DNA of 64,000 bases, taken from assembly GCA_907165065.1 (NCBI GenBank), contig OU015540.1, positions 3,952,001 to 4,016,000 of the forward strand, in the 5' to 3' direction. Below are positions 22,112-33,900 of the stretch, piece by piece. This DNA comes from Caprimulgus europaeus (Eukaryota > Chordata > Aves > Caprimulgiformes > Caprimulgidae). The position numbers and the translations under genes were made by a program. Position 1 is the first letter of the stretch; every line of letters begins with the position of its first letter. The notes beneath the pieces are model-generated. The model did no database searches, was not told where the DNA came from, and saw only the letters and a list, made by a program, of their open reading frames with translations.

Positions 22112-22999
22112 ATGGGATTTTCTTTTCTTTTCTTTTCTTTTCTTTTCTTTTCTTTTCTTTTCTTTTCTTTTCTTTTCTTTTCTTTTCTTTTCTTTTCTTT
22201 TCTTTTCTTTTCTTTTCTTTTCTTTTCTTTTCTTTTCTTTTCTTTTCTTTTCTTTTCTTTTCTTTTCTTTTCTTTTCTTTTCTTTTCTTTTCTTTTCTTT
22301 TCTTTTCTTTTCTTTCCTCTCCTCTCCTCTCCTCTCCTCTCCTCTCCTCTCCTCTCCTCTCCTCTCCTCTCCTCTCCTCTCCTCTCCTCTCCTCTCCTCT
22401 CCTCTCCTCTCCTCTCCTCTCTTCCCTTCCCTTCCCTTCCCTTCCCTTCCCTTCCCTTCCCTTCCCTTCCCTTCCCTTCCCTTCCCTTCCCTTCCCTTCC
22501 CTTCCCTTCCCTTCCCTTCCCTTCCCTTCCCTTCCCTTCCCTTCCCTTCCCTTCCCTTCCCTTCCCTTCCCTTCCCTTCCCTTCCCTTCCCTTCCCTTCC
22601 CTTCCCTTCCCTTCCCTTCCCTTCCCTTCCCTTCCCTTCCCTTCCCTTCCCTTCCCTTCCCTTCCCTTCCCTTCCCTTCCCTTCCCTTCCCTTCCCTTCC
22701 CTTCCCTTCCCTTCCCTTCCCTTCCCTTCCCTTCCCTTCCCTTCCCTTCCCTTCCCTTCCCTTCCCTTCCCTTCCCTTCCTTCCCTTCTTCTCTTCTCTT
22801 CTCTTCTCTTCTCTTCTCTTCTCTTCTCTTCTCTTCTCTTCTCTTCTCTTCTCTTCTCTTCTCTTCTCTTCTCTTCTCTTCTCTTCTCTTCTCTTCTCTT
22901 CTCTTCTCTTCTCTTCTCTTCTCTTCTCTTCTCTTCTCTTCTCTTCTCTTCTCTTCTCTTCTCTTCTCTTCTCTTCTCTTCTCTTCTCTTCTCTTTTTT
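22112..22999. repeat. 0.9-kb polypyrimidine block of four pentanucleotide arrays
   Basis: Four successive near-pure arrays run in order: TTTTC (to about 22313), CCTCT (to about 22421), CCCTT (to about 22785) and CTTCT (to about 22999). The plus strand is pyrimidine for almost the whole 890 bp, and each array differs from the next by one or two bases of the pentamer. Five long open frames on both strands (315-370 codons; KRKEK/GREGK/RREEK or SLPFP/SPLLS) are by-products and not genes. A tract this long can form triplex (H-) DNA and is prone to length change and assembly error. Confidence 0.98.
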
Positions 23000-23704
23000 T
23001 CTCCAGCACCCACCTTTCTGAGTGAGTGGTCCCATTTCTTGGCTGGAAAGAGTCACTGAAGAATATTTTGCCTTGAAAAGCCCCACATAGGGAGAAGTTT
23101 CCTGCTCCCTGTAACCTCATGGAAGTGTGAGGTGTGAATCATCTATTTGCTCAACCAAATAAAAATTCCTAGAAAACCTGAACTGGGATTACAGGAATGG
23201 AGATGTCCCACAGCACAGCACGTGACCACGGCAGAGTTGGTAATTAACAAACCCACTTTAATGAGCCAAATTCCCAGGTATTTGGCAGAAAATTAAGCTG
23301 CCTTTCAGACAGGTTTCCCTCCTCCTGCTGCCAGCCCATCGCAGAGCCCTGGTACGTTCCTGTACCGACCACAGCGACGAGGCGCTGAACTGGGAACCAG
23401 TTTGCCCTGATGTGGATTCACTTCGGGCACGAAGCTGCCCTGGCTGAGCAAAGCTGGTGAGAAACAACAAGAGTTCAAGAGGTTCAGCTTTGTGTGTGCA
23501 GACCGAGGTTGGGCTGTAGTTGCCAGCAACGTAAGATGTGACACCTCCCCTCCTTGTCTACCAGCTCTAATGATCCCATGGCCACAGCAGGAGCTGTTTC
23601 GATCCAATTGATGGAAAACCCTACTTCATTCTTTATTTTTGTGGGTTGTTTTCACTTCGAAAGAGCTGTCTGAACTGACACATCCCCATTGCTCCTCAGC
23701 TGCA

Positions 23705-23972
23705 GAGGAGCAAGGGGAGAAAAGCAGAGGAGGGGGAGAAAAGCAGAGGAGGGGGAGAAAAGCAGAGGAGAGGGAAACAAGCAGAGGAGAGGGAGAAAAG
23801 CAGAGGAGGGGGAGAAAAGCAGAGGAGGGGGAGAAAAGCAGAGGAGGGGGAAAAAAGCAAAAGAGGGGGAGAAAAGCAGAGGAGGGGGAAAAAAGCAAAA
23901 GAGGGGGAGAAAAGCAGAGGAGGGGGAGAAAAGCAGAGGAGGGGGAGAAAAGCAGAGAAGGGGGAGACAAGC
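23705..23972. repeat. 19-bp purine-rich minisatellite, about 14 copies
   Basis: The unit AGCAGAGGAGGGGGAGAAA is repeated head to tail with point variants (for example AAAAGCAAAAGAGGGGGAG). The plus strand is again purine-rich. The open frames KQRRGRKAEEGEK (plus) and LLCFSPPPLLFSP (minus) are repeat by-products. Confidence 0.95.
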
Positions 23973-23974
23973 AG

Positions 23975-26900
23975 GACCATTTTTTGAGGCTGCTCCATGA
24001 AATTAGGGGAAACAACAAGCTGCACTTTGAGCCTCGGGAAATCCAGCTGTGGAGCTCGGCTTTGCCTCTGGCTCAGCAGTAAGACAGGGATAACAATAAA
24101 TCCCTTCTCCCACCTGATTAGATGGAGTGTCACGGGCGGGGGCTGTCACTTATTATGTGCTTGTTTAGTGCCAGGCACAATGCAGCTCTGATCTTGACTC
24201 AAACCCGTGGCTGCTGCATGAACAATAGGACTGAAATGAATCTCATGGCTGGTGGTGGGGAGGTCACCAGCTGCCTGACGTCTGCCTCACTGGGAGGAAC
24301 TGGTGTGGGCTGCAGAGTCAGTGCTGCCTCCTCCCTCCGGGATCCTGCACTGGGAGGATGCATCCCAACTGAAAAAGGAGGAATTTCCAGGTTCCATCCC
24401 TGCCACATCTGGGAATCACCCCACATCCACCAGCAGTTACCTCAGCAGCTGGTTCAGGAGCCCACATGGAGATTTCCTTGGTGTTACTGTAACTAATAAG
24501 TAAAATTAATTTGTTGGTGTTAACTTAATGGACAACATTAGAGCTGATGGAGAAAATCTGCTGTCTGAGAGCAGGCGTTCAGGGGGTTGGCAGCAATCCC
24601 TACCTTTGCTCACTCTCTGCCAGGTGAGCTTTTCCTTCCACAGAAGGATTGCTCCATCAGCTGCTGTGGCTGTGCAACCTCCCACGATGGAGCCTGGGCT
24701 GTTCCTGCCTCGTCTAACCCCGCTGTGGAGATGCCACGTGCTGACATCGTCCCTGAGCAGCACCTTTCTCTGCATGCAGGGAGGATAAATCTATTAAAGA
24801 AACATGAAAAAAAAGAAAAAACTGGGGAGGAAAAAACAGTGCTTTTATCTTGGGGCTTAAAACTGGTATTTTCAACTGGTATTTTCAAACCTGCCACCAG
24901 TCCCAGACTAACTAACCCGCAGTGCCCTGATGGGAGCACGGGGCGAAGGGTGGGAGAGAGCAGCCACAGAAAAAAAACCTCTGCACTGGAACCACAGCTT
25001 TTCATACCTGTCACCATGCAGATTTTCAGCTCGAGCGCACAAGGCTGAGCTCAGGGGACACTGTCACACAGATTTAGGGGTTTCTCTCCTTTCCTCTCCA
25101 TTAGTTGTGATACCCTCTTATGATGCTGAAAACCAAAATGGGGGGTTTGGGTTTTATTTTTTCCTCCAGCTGTTTTTCCTTTTCCTATTGAGCAAATATC
25201 AATCTGCCCATGTCCTCAGCATGGGGCTGATTTCAGCCCTGCTCATCCTCTGCCTGCTCCTGGGGCCGAGCGCTCCCCGTGCCACCTCTGATGCCATCAG
25301 AGACCGAAGCGAAAGCCGGGCAGGGGGTTGCTAATCAAATTCCACGTGTTTTTCTCTCCCCATCCTCTCCCTGTGTGCGCTGGCAGTGACAGAGCAACTG
25401 AACAGGATGGGTCTGATTGTGCTTGGCAGGTGGAGAGGGAATGGAAAGGGCAGAGAGGGAAAGAGCAGCCCAGGATAACGATAAACTCCCCGCAGCCTCC
25501 TTGCGCATCCGTATCCCGCAGCACCTCGGGCACGAGAGCTCTCCAGGCAGAGGAGCAAACGCTGGGGGCTTGGCCTTATCTTGGGGCGTGATTTTAAGCC
25601 AATTTAATTAAACTACTTGGCAAGGTTGTGAGGACTCATCTATTTCAGCTTGAACCAGGCCTGTTCTGATTTAGCGTTGGCTGATGAGGAATTAGCGGAA
25701 ACAAACCGCTCAGAAAACAAAATTAGAGAGTGCACACTAACTTTTGCACCAGATTAAGTTGAATTAAAAAGCAATTGAAATGTAATTTTCCTGTCTCAAG
25801 CAGCCAAGAAACAAGATAATGCAACTGGTGGCACTTGAAGCTTAAAAATCCAGGATCTAGGATTAGCACAACTGGCTTTTTAATGCCCCCAAAGAACAGA
25901 TTTATCTGAAGGTCTTCTCTCAACACCCCCCAACCCATCGTCTTCTGCATGAAGGTTCATACAACGTATTTTATTTGCCTTGAAAAGGAGAATTGGTATC
26001 AACTTGGGATTTGAATCTGTGACTGGGTATGGCACAGGGTATTTCCATGCTGGAAATGGCTGCACAGTGAATGAGTTGTTCCCTGGAACTCGTGTCATTG
26101 CGTTTGGGATGGTTCCTGTGCACGTGGCTGGCAGGTACGAGGGCCCAGGCAGCGCTCCCGGGGTGCAGAGGGTGCAGATCCCAGCGGTGGGTGCTGCTCC
26201 CTCCTCCCTCTGTGATAGTCTCACTGGGCTGGCCCTTGGCTAATAGCCAGAACAGTCCTTCACCCACTGCCCCCCACCTCCAGGGGATAGAGGAGAGGAT
26301 TGGGGGGGCAAGGGTAAGGGGTGAGCAGGGTGGCCCAGGCTGAAGGGAAGGCAGCTCAGGAGGGAAGGCATCCCCATCCATCACCATCCAAGTGCATCCA
26401 GGTGGCCATGGCAAAGGAGCAGCTGGAGCTAATGGGCAGCTGTCCTGAGAAGAACCAATCATGGGGGGGAGCTGGGAGGGTACGGGGCTCCATGGGGGCA
26501 ATAAAAGAGGCAGTTGAGAATGGTGGGGCATGGGAGAGAGTTGAGGTGAGTGGTTTTCCTGCTCTTTGGGGTGCTGAGTGTTCTTGCCCACCCTATGGTG
26601 TGTGGGGGACTGCTGGTTGGACTCTGGTGGCTGTTTGGGGCTCTGCTGGGTCTCCTGTTTGGTTGGTATCAGTGTGAGGGTTGTGGTGCACCTCTGCTGA
26701 GGTGGGTATGGAGGAAGCTCTCCAAAGAGAGGAGGTCTTTTGGGGTGTTACAGTTCTTCTCTGTTGGAGGGAAAACAGAGGAAGGGAGGTTGAAGCAGAC
26801 CTTGAGGTTTGAGTGTAGGGCTTTGGGCTATAGGGTGTAATTGGCTTGAGCCAAGAGGTGGCTTGTCCTGGTCCCTCTGTGAACTGAGGGATGGCTGCAG

Positions 26901-27890
26901 CTTGGTGGCTGGCTGCTGTGCTGGGGTGAAGAGCTGTGCTGCTGGGATCTGGCCTTGGTTGCTGGGGCAGAAGAAAAGGGGGAGAGAGAATCCAAGAAAA
27001 AAACACTCCTTAAGCTCAGAAAGATGAAATAAGGGAGGCTGTGGGGACTGATCTGAGCACAGGTGTTGGCTGTAAGGCTGGAGGGAAGGTGGAGATGCAG
27101 CACCTGTGTGTGTCCAGGCACAGTCTGGCTTTAGGGGGCCCTTGGTGGAGTCTGGCTGCTCTGAAAGCACCCCTGCTTCTCCTGGTGGAAACTTGCTTTT
27201 TATGGCAAAGACTGCCTGAAGCTCTGCTCATGGTCTTATTTGTGTGTCTGTCTGTGGCTTTCTCACTAAGATTGGGTTGGGAATGGTTGTACTTGCCCCT
27301 GTTTAATGTTTTTCACCTGGTAGCCCTTCCTAGGAGCTGGGTTCCATGAGAACTCTTTGCTCAGTTGAACTTGGTCACTTCATCCCACTGCATGTGACCT
27401 TGTGTCTTTCTTACTGGAAGCCCTGATGTAGGAAGCCAACCTGGGCTGTCTGGTGGGGTAAGAGATTAGGCTTGGATGTGGCTGCTTGTCCTTAAATCAG
27501 ACCTTAAGCTGATGCCTCTTGTAGGCAAGAGGCCTTGCCAGGCTTGGGTTCTATGTCTAATGCTGAAAGCCCTGGCATGGGAACCTGTGGAAGGTGGTGT
27601 TGCTGTAGTGATGGGCAGTGGTGTGTCCAGCTTCCTCAAGGATTGCAGTAGCTGTAATTCTTGTGTCCTGGTGTTAAGTGGTGACTTGTGCTTAGTTCTG
27701 CAGCCCATGAGGATCCTGTTGAGCTCTGCTGAGGGCTGGGGACCTCCAGCATCCCCCTTGCTGGGGGTTGTTGGGGAGAAAATGTGTGGCCCAGGCTGTT
27801 GGTGGGAGTGTGGGTGGTCCCAGACATCTCTGTGGATGAAGGTGGATGTTGCTGGTGTAGTTGTGACCTGACACTGCTCTGTCCTGAACC
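23975..27890. other. Intergenic DNA and probable 5' region of KPNA7
   Basis: No protein-coding gene that I can support. The KPNA7 promoter and an untranslated first exon should lie towards the right of this stretch, because the first coding exon has an acceptor-like sequence ending at 27894. I could not fix that exon from sequence alone. Positions 26200-27860 are GT-rich on the plus strand, giving many spurious hydrophobic open frames. Confidence 0.45.
25221..25334 (+). other. Short open frame with signal-peptide-like start
   Basis: A 37-codon frame starts MGLISALLILCLLLGPSAPR, with a short n-region, a 13-residue hydrophobic core and a plausible cleavage after Ala. A hydrophilic, Arg/Ser-rich tail ending in GGC and a stop follows. 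It lies inside a longer plus-strand frame (24930-25334). It could be the first exon of a secreted peptide or chance. No family is recognised and no convincing donor site is seen. Confidence 0.2.
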
Positions 27891-27894
27891 CCAG

Positions 27895-27940
27895 AAGCAC
27901 GTGAAGGCTTTCAGCTGGTGCCTCTCTCAAACCTGCCAAG
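27895..27940 (+). other. KPNA7: KPNA7 5' untranslated part of first coding exon
   Basis: The sequence before the start codon contains a pyrimidine-rich acceptor ending 'gaaccccag' at 27894. This suggests that the ATG-bearing exon starts at 27895 and that a separate untranslated exon lies further left. The ATG has A at -3. The exon boundary is inferred from the acceptor only. Confidence 0.5.
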
Positions 27941-30900
27941 ATGCCAGTTGTGACTGAGCACAGTGAGAGGATGAGGAAGTTCAAGAACAAGGGCAAGGAT
28001 GCAGCTGTAAGTACCAACCTTCACTCATCTGCCTGGGCCATCCCCTTTGGAAAACACCCCCCTCTGGGAGTTTGCCTGTTGGCAGCAGCTGATGTACAAG
28101 CTTCTGAAGGGCAATTGTCCCCAAATGTCCCTCTATGGGGTAACAAGGGGGTGTGGGGAATGCTCAGTTAGCTTTTGAGACGTGGTGTGGAGCTGGCTGG
28201 GCTGTGAGGAGCGTGGTGGCACAGGTGGACAGGAGTTTTGGGTGGGTGACTGAGCTGTACTGATGAAGGTGCTGGGGAAGGGAGATGGTCCAGCACCTCC
28301 TGCCAACCTCTCAGCAGCCACTATCCCTGCAGAGAAGGGGCTGGTATGGGATGTCAGACCATGGTACCTGTCAGCTTGCTTTAAGCCAGTAGAGAGATGA
28401 GGGTTTGCCTTTCAAGTTCAGCAAATTGACTTCTATAAACAGCCCCTGGTTGCTGGTTCATCCAGCAGCCCATGTCCTCGGGAGGCACTGAGGGAGAGGT
28501 CCCATCTCCCATGTAATGCTCCAAGCCATAGCATGGAGCTGCCCAGGAGCAGATGCTGGTTCTGTTTTCCTCACTTAGGAAACTTGGGGTAGAGGGTTAC
28601 AGAGCTGAGGTGAGCTCCTCAGGGAACTGGGTGAAGCAGACACCAGTGGGGTGATGCCCTTCTCCTCCCCTCCAGGCCCTGCGGAGGCAGAGAGCAGAGG
28701 TGAACATCGAGCTGCGAAAGGCCAAGAAGGATGAGCAGATCCTGAAGCGCAGGAGCATTTCATTCAGTTTGATGGATGAGAACCTCTCTCCAAGAGAAGA
28801 CAAAGGAAATGAGGTGGGTGCAGGGTGCTCTGCACCTGGGCAGGTTCATTTCTGCAGCACATGGCTTGTGCAGCAGGTATCATCTACTACTTGGACCACT
28901 ACCAAGTCCAGCTCAAGTGACCTGGGTTACACAGCCAGTGCCATTCCTGATCCCCATGCCCAGTGTTGGGGGTGGTTTAGGTGGCCTAGCTCTTTTTTTT
29001 GGTGTTATTTTGCATGGAGATGATGTCCCATGTGCCTTCCCTTGATGGCAGGTGGAACTGGCTGGTGCTCCAGCTCCCTGGGAGCTGGTGAAGCTCCTGT
29101 CTGGCTCCCTGTGCAGCAAGGGGTAATTACTGAGCTCGTTGGCCCATTATGGTGTGTCAGTGACTCTTTCCACACTTGATTATAAGGATTGGTTGCCCCA
29201 AAGGCTTTTGTGGCTTCTCCTCCTCTGCCTCATCTCGAAACTGCGTTGCACAAAGAGCAGCCATTGCTCAGAGATGAAGTGGTGACTGACTTGGGTCTAG
29301 ACGGCTGATTGACTGGGGAGATTAAACCCGAGGGAGCCCTGGCTTGTGTCTGACTCTGAATCACTCCCTGTGACACAGATCATCCAGCTGTCTTTGGAGG
29401 AGATCGTTCAAGCTGTGAATGGGAGCAACAGGGAGCTGCAGCTGCAGGCTACGCAGGCCACCAGGTATCCACGCGGCTGCTCCACGCTGGGAGGGAGGCA
29501 GCTGATGGAGCTGCGGTGGGGCCTGTCAGCAGAAGGCATTTCTTCCTGTTGGAAGAGCTCTCTGAAGACATGACAAACGGGGAAGGAGCCTGGCAACCCA
29601 AACTGCCCTGAGGGACTTGCCTGGTGCCTGTTCTGTGCCCTGTGTTTTGCTTGGCTCCATCACAGTCCTGGGCAATGCCTGTGGCAGGGACCTGTGTGGT
29701 TGGACCCAACCAAGGGATTGGCTGTGGCTTCTGGAGCTGCCCCTTCTCACTGTGCCTGTGCTGGGGTGAGGACTGTGTTGGTTTCCACCAGCTGGTGATG
29801 TGGTTGAGAAGAAACCAAGTGCCAAAGGCTTGGGCAGAACAAGGGCTGTAGAGCCTGGTTCTGTAGGTCACTGGTAAGCAGGGCTGTCCCTGCCTGGGTG
29901 GGGGTAGGGAGGATCACAGGGTGCCATCATCACCCAGCTGGCAGCAGGGATGTCTCCTGAGGTTCCAGGAGAGGCTGTATCATTGCTGGTGCTTCCTTGG
30001 CTGGCTTGAGCTGCCACATCAGCAATCTGCTGGTGTGCTGGAGGACCAGTGCTGTTCCCAATGGCTCAGAGGACATCTCATGGTGAGCAGATCAAAAGAT
30101 TTGCTTCCAAGATGTTAACTGGAGGTTGGCCAGAGCAGACCCTTCCTGAAGGGACAAGTCATTACTTTGCTCCCCAATGTGTTTCCTGCTGGCCCAAACC
30201 AAGGCTGCCCATGCCTGGGATGCCCTGGCAGCACACCATGCCATGGTGGGGTACTGGTGGCAGCAGTGACACAGCCCTGAGCTGCAGGTTCACACCTCCA
30301 CACTACCCTCTGCCAGCACTCGTGGTGACTGAGCAAACCAGGCTGGGAAGCAAATCTGGCTGAAAAGTCCTTTTTCTGGCTTTCTTTGACTTGATCAATG
30401 CTCTGATCCCACCTCCTGGGCAGCTGCACGTGCTTCTGTGCTGGTGTGAGGCAGGAGACAGCAGCGGGGAGTTGGTGATGCTGGTTTTTTTAGCTGGAAA
30501 AGCTGTCTGTGAAACTTCATTTAAAATGTCAGCTCTGGTGTGTGCAGGGCTGGCCAGAGCTCCTGGGCTGTGGAGCAGCAGACACAAGCTTGTAGAGAAA
30601 CTACAGAAATGGGTTATTTTTTTCACTGTCTCAAACACCTGCAAGGTGGGGAGCATGGAATAATGTTGTCATGGTCCCAAAAGGATATGTGAGGTATTGC
30701 ACTCACCCAACACTCTGCTGTGGCTTCAGCATCCTCTTAGCTGTCTTCTGCAGAAGCCTCTCTAAGGCAGCTCCTCTGCCAGAGGGTTTGCTGACATGGA
30801 ATGCTGAACCAGCATCTCCTACAGGTTCTGCTTCCCTTGCAGGCCACTTCCCTGTATGTGGCCACAGGGTTATGGTCTGTCATGGCACCACACTGAGCTG

Positions 30901-33900
30901 CTTATGGTGGGCTATGTGGTGTCCTCTCTTGCAGGAGAATCCTGTCCAGGCAGAAGGACCCCCCTATCAATCAGATCATCGAGCTGGGGATCATCCCCAG
31001 GCTGGTTGAGTTCCTGACCCATGCTGACAATGCTCCTCTGCAGTTTGAAGCAGCCTGGGCACTGACCAACATCGCCTCTGGCACCTCTGACCACACCCAG
31101 GCGGTGGTGGAGGCAGGTGCCATCCCAGCCTTCATCTCCCTCCTGTCCTCCCCACACATGCACATCTGTGAGCAGTCTGTGTGGGCACTGGGCAACATTG
31201 CAGGTAAGCAGAGGTCTCCAGGCCTGGGGACATGCAGATGGTCACTGTCCAGGCCAGTGCTGGGGAGATAAAAATAATGATGTTCCTCAAGATAGCTTTG
31301 TTTCCAAGCTGCTGCCCCTGTTGAAACCTTCTGGTCCCTTCCCATGGCCTGGCAGCCTTTGAGACCCTGTGTTGGTTCTGCAAGAGGATTTTGGCCAAAG
31401 CCAAGTGCAAGACTCCATCCTGGTAGGATGGTCTAACCCAGTAGTGGTGTCAGTAAGGAGAACAGAATGGGTCATGACTGGTTTGCCTACCACAAACTAG
31501 CCATGGTGGCACTCCAGTCTACCTAGTAAATCCTCCCCACCTGAAAATACTTACTGGTGTGTGGCTGGTGAGGAGCCCAGTCACCCAGCTGTGGCCTGTG
31601 GTGGCAGGTCTGACAGCCAGATGATGTGGACTGTCTTCTGACTTGGGCAGAAGCAATAAACAACCCTTTTTTCATCTGTACAGGTGATGGTCCTCTCTAC
31701 AGAGATGCTCTTATCAACTGCAATGTGATTCCTCCCTTGCTGGCTCTGGTGTCACCTGTAACTCCAGTAAATAACCTTTGTCTTGACTTAGCAGCTCTTA
31801 ATCGCTGGGGGAATGGGTGAATGGTGGTCTAGCATCTCTTATAAGCAACAAGCTGTTGAAGAGCCCCTGACCTAAACTGTTTTTAATGACCCTGCTTCTG
31901 AGCTATATATGAAGCTGGGGATGCCAAGCAGATAGTCTTCAGGTCAGTGTGGTGACTTTTAGTCTTAGTTTTTCCATCCAGCTTTGAGCATCTCAAGCTA
32001 TGAATAAGATGAAACTGGTGTAAGGTAGACTTGTGTGTGCATGTGGAAGGGCTGAACTTGCCCTTCAAGCTTTGTCCTGCTACTTTTTGGGTAGAAAACT
32101 ACTGGATTCATGGCTTATCTCTGCCCTTCTGCAATGGTGCCTGCCTCATGCTTTCTTGGTCTCTGGGAGAGAAGGACTTTCTTGGAGAAGCATAAGGTGG
32201 ACTGAGAAGCTCTGAAAGGCTGTAGCAGCAGTACCAATGCTTCCAGGTGTCCCAGCCCTGGGTGCAGCAGAAGGTGTATGCTTTTCTATATGTCTAGGTG
32301 GAGCTATGGCTTTGCAGGCTAGTGTTAGTAAATCACCCCCTAGGCCTTCTGGGAATTTATACTGCAAGAATTTTTCCCAAAACAAAAAGAATCCAACTTT
32401 TCTTACTGCTCTGTTCCTAGCTCAGCTCACCCTTGTCTCTTCTTGGGGAGCCCTGGAGAAGAAACATGACAAAACACCAGTTCATATCTATAGATACACA
32501 CACAATCCCACTCCATGGTAGCTGTGATGCTCCACTGTTCTCCTGGGACTATCCTTACTGGGATGAACTGTCCAGATGATGCAACTTGAGCAAATCCTTG
32601 AGGTGCCCTCATCTAGAACAATGAGCTGCTAATATTAAAAAAAAACCCACAACAAAAATCCCCCAAATTCCTGATCTTGTCCAAAGAATGCTCTGGGATT
32701 TGTCCCATGGACCCAGCAAATAAGCTGTTTGGCACCTTTGCTGGTCATCGTAGCTTGTTGCATCATCAGACCTGAAGTTACTGGAACTTAATACTGGGGA
32801 GGGAGAGGGTGAATCTTCTGTCTTAGCCTCTTATGTGTTTCATTTCCCTTCTTCAAGTAAGCCTCAGCCCTTAAGAAGGCTGCTTCTGGCCCCTTGAGAA
32901 CATCTGAGCTGTAGGCACCAGAAGCAGGCTGGTCCTGCAGCAAGGATCTTACATGTCCCTTGTGTTTCAGATTGGATTCCTGAGGAACATCACATGGACA
33001 CTGTCAAACCTCTGTAGGAACAAGAACCCCTACCCTCCCCTGGATGCAGTGAAGACCATGCTGCCAGTCTTCACCTGTCTCATGGAACATGAGGACAAGG
33101 AGATCATTTCTGACTCCTGCTGGGCTGTTTCCTATCTGACCGATGGCTCCAATGATCGCATCCAAATTGTGGTGGACACAGGGATTCTCCCAAGGCTGGT
33201 GGAACTCATGGCCAGCCCAGAGCTGATTGTTACGGTAGGAAACTCTCAGCAATCTCCAGCCTATGGTCCCTTAATGTAGGAGCATCTGAGGAGAGGGAAG
33301 GCATGTCTCCTTGCTGTATGCAGCTCGTGTGGTCTGCTGTCATCTCAGACCCCAGTATTGACTGCTTGTTTGCCAAGCTGCTGCTTGGTTCCAGCTTGCT
33401 GTGGCTGACAGACTGGATGGAGGCTGTAAAGCTGCTTAGAGCAAAGTAGGAGGACAATAGGTCTGTAAATGCAACAGTAAGCACCCATGAAGCCTTCCTT
33501 ATTTGAAGGATCAAGCATTTAGTGAGGGATCTTGCTGGACTTTCTCACATGTATCCCTTGAGGTAAGGATTCTCCTCATCTCCTTTGGTCTCTGTCTAGA
33601 CTCCAGCTCTCCGTGCCATCGGGAATGTAGTCACAGGGACTGATGAGCAGACCCAGGCAGCCATTGATGCTGGTGTCCTGGCTGTCCTGCCCCATCTCCT
33701 GCAACATGCAAAGCCAGCTGTACAGAAGGAGGCTGCCTGGACACTCAGTAACATTGCAGCGGGGCCTTGCCGGCAGATCCAACAACTGATCACCTGTGGG
33801 TTGCTGCCACCTTTGGTGGAGCTGCTCGATAAGGTAAGGGATGGGCGCAGTGCTGCACAAGCAGTGCTGAGGTTCATGAGGTCCATGATCCCTCATTTGT

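Noticed and set aside
22008-23120. Long open frames of 315-370 codons on both strands
   Set aside because: They are produced entirely by stop-free pentanucleotide arrays; the products are simple repeats of five residues.
25971-26591. 206-codon Pro-rich minus-strand frame
   Set aside because: It has low-complexity composition, no start context, no splice partners, and overlapping plus-strand frames; likely chance in GC-rich DNA.
26550-26840. Hydrophobic plus-strand frame resembling a membrane protein
   Set aside because: Its hydrophobicity comes from GT-rich composition (Gly/Leu/Val/Trp codons); there is no start, signal or splice support.
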